From: Lachnospiraceae bacterium UBA3401
GTDB taxonomy: Bacteria > Bacillota > Clostridia > Lachnospirales > Lachnospiraceae
DNA length: 16,224 nt
NCBI GenBank assembly: GCA_002358575.1
Contig: DEPD01000191.1
Coordinates: 53,050-69,273, forward strand
Reading direction: 5' to 3'
In this document: positions 14,649 to 16,224 of the stretch, piece after piece
Position numbering within the stretch: the first letter of the stretch is position 1
How the letters are laid out: each line of letters opens with the position of its first letter
The notes under the pieces: generated by a model
The model's database searches: none
Seen by the model: the letters and a program-made list of their open reading frames with translations, nothing else
Told to the model about the DNA's origin: nothing
Translations under genes and position numbers: made by a program

Positions 14649-14977
14649 AAGATGAATCATATAGTCAAAGTCCTCATCTGTATGTTCTTCTAAAGGACTA
14701 TTCACATCATAACACAAAAACAGAAGCGTGGATTGTCCCAGTAATCTGCAAACCGCTCTTTCGCTGTTTCTCTGTTTCGTCCCAATGCATATATCTTACA
14801 ATTCAAATCACAAAATTTATTCTGTTTCATCAGTACATCAATGGCAAAGCTGCCAATCAATCCACACGCTCCAGTGATAAGAATTTTTTTATCCCGTAGT
14901 TTATCCCACGAAAAATTGCATTCTGCTACATATCTAATATCTTCCATATACATTTTACTGTCCAAAAGTTTCACCAT
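14649..14977 (-). pseudogene. N-terminal remnant of an NAD-dependent sugar epimerase/dehydratase
   Basis: A good start (ATG 14977 after GGGGG) opens MVKLLDSKMYMEDIRY and continues to KKILITGACGLIGSFAIDVL, the Rossmann G-x-x-G-x-x-G motif of extended SDR epimerases, then YALGRNRETAKERF. After about 90 residues the frame breaks at a T-run (plus-strand A at 14716-14720); the other frame continues with DVNSPLEEHTDEDFDYMIHL. Homology stops there, before the catalytic Y-x-x-x-K region. So only roughly the first third survives, with one frameshift and a deletion. It follows the cytidylyltransferase remnant, the usual order in CDP-sugar or wall-polymer loci. Confidence 0.65.
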
Positions 14978-14983
14978 GTCCCC

Positions 14984-15138
14984 CTATTTCAACCACTTAT
15001 CTTTCTCCATTTTTTTAATACGCCTTAAACAACTCAAGATCGTCCTTCGTAGTGATTTTAATGTTTTTATCCGATCCCGCCGCAAAATATAATTTTCTCC
15101 CAACTCAACCATCATAGTGTTGGTAACGACCATCTGGA
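14984..15138 (-). pseudogene. C-terminal remnant of an IspD/TarI-type cytidylyltransferase
   Basis: The minus strand reads TNTMMVELGEN in one frame, then YFAAGSDKNIKITTKDD and LELFKAY followed by a stop (15015-15017) in the next, and KKMEKDKWLK in a third frame with its stop at 14984. The SDKNIKITTKDDLELFKA block is the characteristic end of the IspD/TarI family, which makes CDP-activated alditols for wall teichoic or capsular polymers, or CDP-ME. Two frameshifts and the missing N-terminal part make it a pseudogene. It begins within about 25 bases of the recombinase stop, so the truncation point is at or next to the recombinase gene. Confidence 0.6.
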
Positions 15139-15161
15139 AAAGAACAGTAAAATTATAGAAA

Positions 15162-16019
15162 TTATTGAAGATAGTGAACTTGCTTACCCTCATTCTGACC
15201 ACGAATTTTTTTGTAAAAATCAAATAATTTTTCTGCATATCTGCGTTTTGTATCAATTGACGGATGCATATAGTAATTTAGCGTAATTTTTACGTTAGAA
15301 TGTCCAAGCATTTCACACAAGGACTTTGTATCCACACCACCTTCAACGCAATTCGTAGCATATGTATGACGCAGTGTATGAAAAGTTTTATAGGTAATAC
15401 CCACTTCTTCAAGAATTTTCTTGTAATGGTTTCTCATTGTTTTAGGATCTAGCGGCTTGTCCCCGCCAAATATATATTCTTTATCATTCTGAAAGTTCAA
15501 TAACAACTTTATGATGGAATCTGGCAAGGGAATCTCACGCATAGAATGGCTGCTTTTAGGCACAGTTTCCACCAATGCAGTTTTCGTTTTGACCCCCTCT
15601 ATATATAACCGTTGCACTGTCCTTTTTATGGTAAGTATTTTATTGTCTGAATCAATATCTGACCATTTTAGGGCACTGAGTTCTCCTATACGCAAACCTG
15701 CAAACATACACAGCAATACCGCCATTTTAAAAATATCAATTTGATGATAAAGTGTTGTGAGTAGTTTTGACTGTTCTGCTTCTGTAAATATTTTCACTGG
15801 CTTTTGGTATTTACTAAAAGATGGCCTTTTTATGGAAGGTAATATTATAGAATACTGCGCAGAGGCATATTTCAAAATCTGGTTTAATACACAATAAATT
15901 CCCTTTTGTGTATTACATGCCATATTGGATTCTAATAAGTGTTCAGAAATCTTATCTTTTACAAAGGATTCTGTCAACTTATCCAGTTTTGTCTCTCCCT
16001 CCATGATTATTAACCACAT
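15162..16019 (-). CDS. Tyrosine recombinase/integrase, apparently N-terminally truncated
   Basis: A site-specific recombinase of the phage/ICE integrase family. Counting from the in-frame TTG at 16025, the catalytic set is complete: R112 (AGLRIGEL), K157 in the beta-hairpin (VPKSSHSMREIPL), H216 and R219 (FHTLRHTYAT), H242 (MLGHSN) and nucleophile Y252 (NYYMHP). Residues about 14-60 resemble the end of a core-binding SAM-like domain. The family's N-terminal arm-binding domain is missing: the frame is closed by a stop seven codons above the TTG. Neither the ATG at 16019 nor the one at 16004 has a ribosome binding site, unlike every other gene here. It may be a broken integrase or a shorter enzyme with an uncertain start. 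It abuts truncated polysaccharide genes; related recombinases at capsule loci can flip promoters. Confidence 0.75.
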   Translation of the reverse strand: MWLIIMEGETKLDKLTESFVKDKISEHLLESNMACNTQKGIYCVLNQILKYASAQYSIILPSIKRPSFSKYQKPVKIFTEAEQSKLLTTLYHQIDIFKMAVLLCMFAGLRIGELSALKWSDIDSDNKILTIKRTVQRLYIEGVKTKTALVETVPKSSHSMREIPLPDSIIKLLLNFQNDKEYIFGGDKPLDPKTMRNHYKKILEEVGITYKTFHTLRHTYATNCVEGGVDTKSLCEMLGHSNVKITLNYYMHPSIDTKRRYAEKLFDFYKKIRGQNEGKQVHYLQ

Positions 16020-16176
16020 ATCCAAACATACACACCAGCTCTATGATCCTATCTGGATTATATGCTACCTATTCTCCTGAAAAAGTATTATATTCAACAT
16101 CTTTTTTTATTGGGATACTTAGGAATTATAGAAAAATAACTGACGCATCTTGAATTGGCTATTTCTCCGATTATGC

Positions 16177-16224
16177 ATGCCAAAAAGTTTCGCCGTAGCC
16201 CGCTACGCCTACGTTTTTTGACAT
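16177..16224. repeat. Imperfect 48-bp inverted repeat at the window edge
   Basis: The centre is between 16200 and 16201. Reading outwards, 16 of 24 positions pair by Watson-Crick rules, with two further G-T pairs. The core stem is CGTAG (16194-16198) with CTACG (16203-16207), and A5 (16182-16186) pairs opposite a T-run (16214-16219), giving the A-tract/stem/T-tract look of a bidirectional terminator. The right end coincides with the window end, so the symmetry may extend further. It could terminate a minus-strand gene lying beyond the window, or be a recombinase site upstream of the integrase. Confidence 0.5.

Noticed and set aside
14702..14977. Short SDR epimerase as an intact small gene
   Set aside because: Homology continues in another frame after the apparent stop, and the catalytic region is missing, so it is a fragment of a larger gene.

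Overview
The window looks chromosomal and comes from an AT-rich Gram-positive anaerobe of the Clostridia, most likely Lachnospiraceae. The reasons are strong AGGAGG-type ribosome binding sites on nearly every gene, TTGNNN/TATAAT promoters, families typical of Clostridia (tmcAL, ACT plus PFL pair, WalJ/YycJ, a long FtsA-like protein) and a fragment of a wall-polysaccharide locus beside a tyrosine recombinase. The taxon is inferred from protein character only; no rRNA or other marker is present. All genes except tmcAL are on the minus strand.

Layout, left to right. (1) 91-1811: asnS with a clear promoter, preceded by a 73-codon coiled-coil gene with its own promoter. (2) 1899-3269: a three-module signalling protein, bacteriohemerythrin - CheC/CheX-type phosphatase - CheY-like receiver, divergent from tmcAL (3507-4775, plus strand). 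(3) 13307 down to 4765: a tight run of seven genes on the minus strand, read in the order zf-HC2 membrane protein, polA, coaE, long FtsA-like protein, MBL hydrolase (walJ/yycJ), ACT protein, PFL/UPF0210 protein. zf-HC2/polA and coaE/ftsA-like share ATGA overlaps, and polA/coaE are one base apart, so translational coupling is likely. The run ends tail-to-tail with tmcAL, overlapping it by 11 bp. (4) 13308-13676: non-coding, with nested inverted repeats and a strong 10-bp-stem terminator. (5) 13677-13883: a 68-codon hypothetical gene preceded by two related hairpins. (6) 14119-16019: a decayed accessory region with frameshifted fragments of a TarI/IspD-type cytidylyltransferase, an NAD-dependent sugar epimerase, an unidentified protein and a sugar-phosphate isomerase, directly behind a tyrosine recombinase whose N-terminal part appears lost.

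Two observations stand out. The polA product has a complete-looking polymerase domain, but its 5'-nuclease domain has lost most metal-binding acidic residues, partly through two local deletions; the fold is kept and the active site is not. The hemerythrin protein carries all seven diiron ligands, the full CheC/CheX phosphatase signature and all CheY phosphorylation residues in one chain, which suggests a self-contained oxygen- or redox-responsive phosphoryl switch. The long FtsA-like protein, with repeated VNG-type beta-hairpins after its actin fold, is a third unusual architecture.
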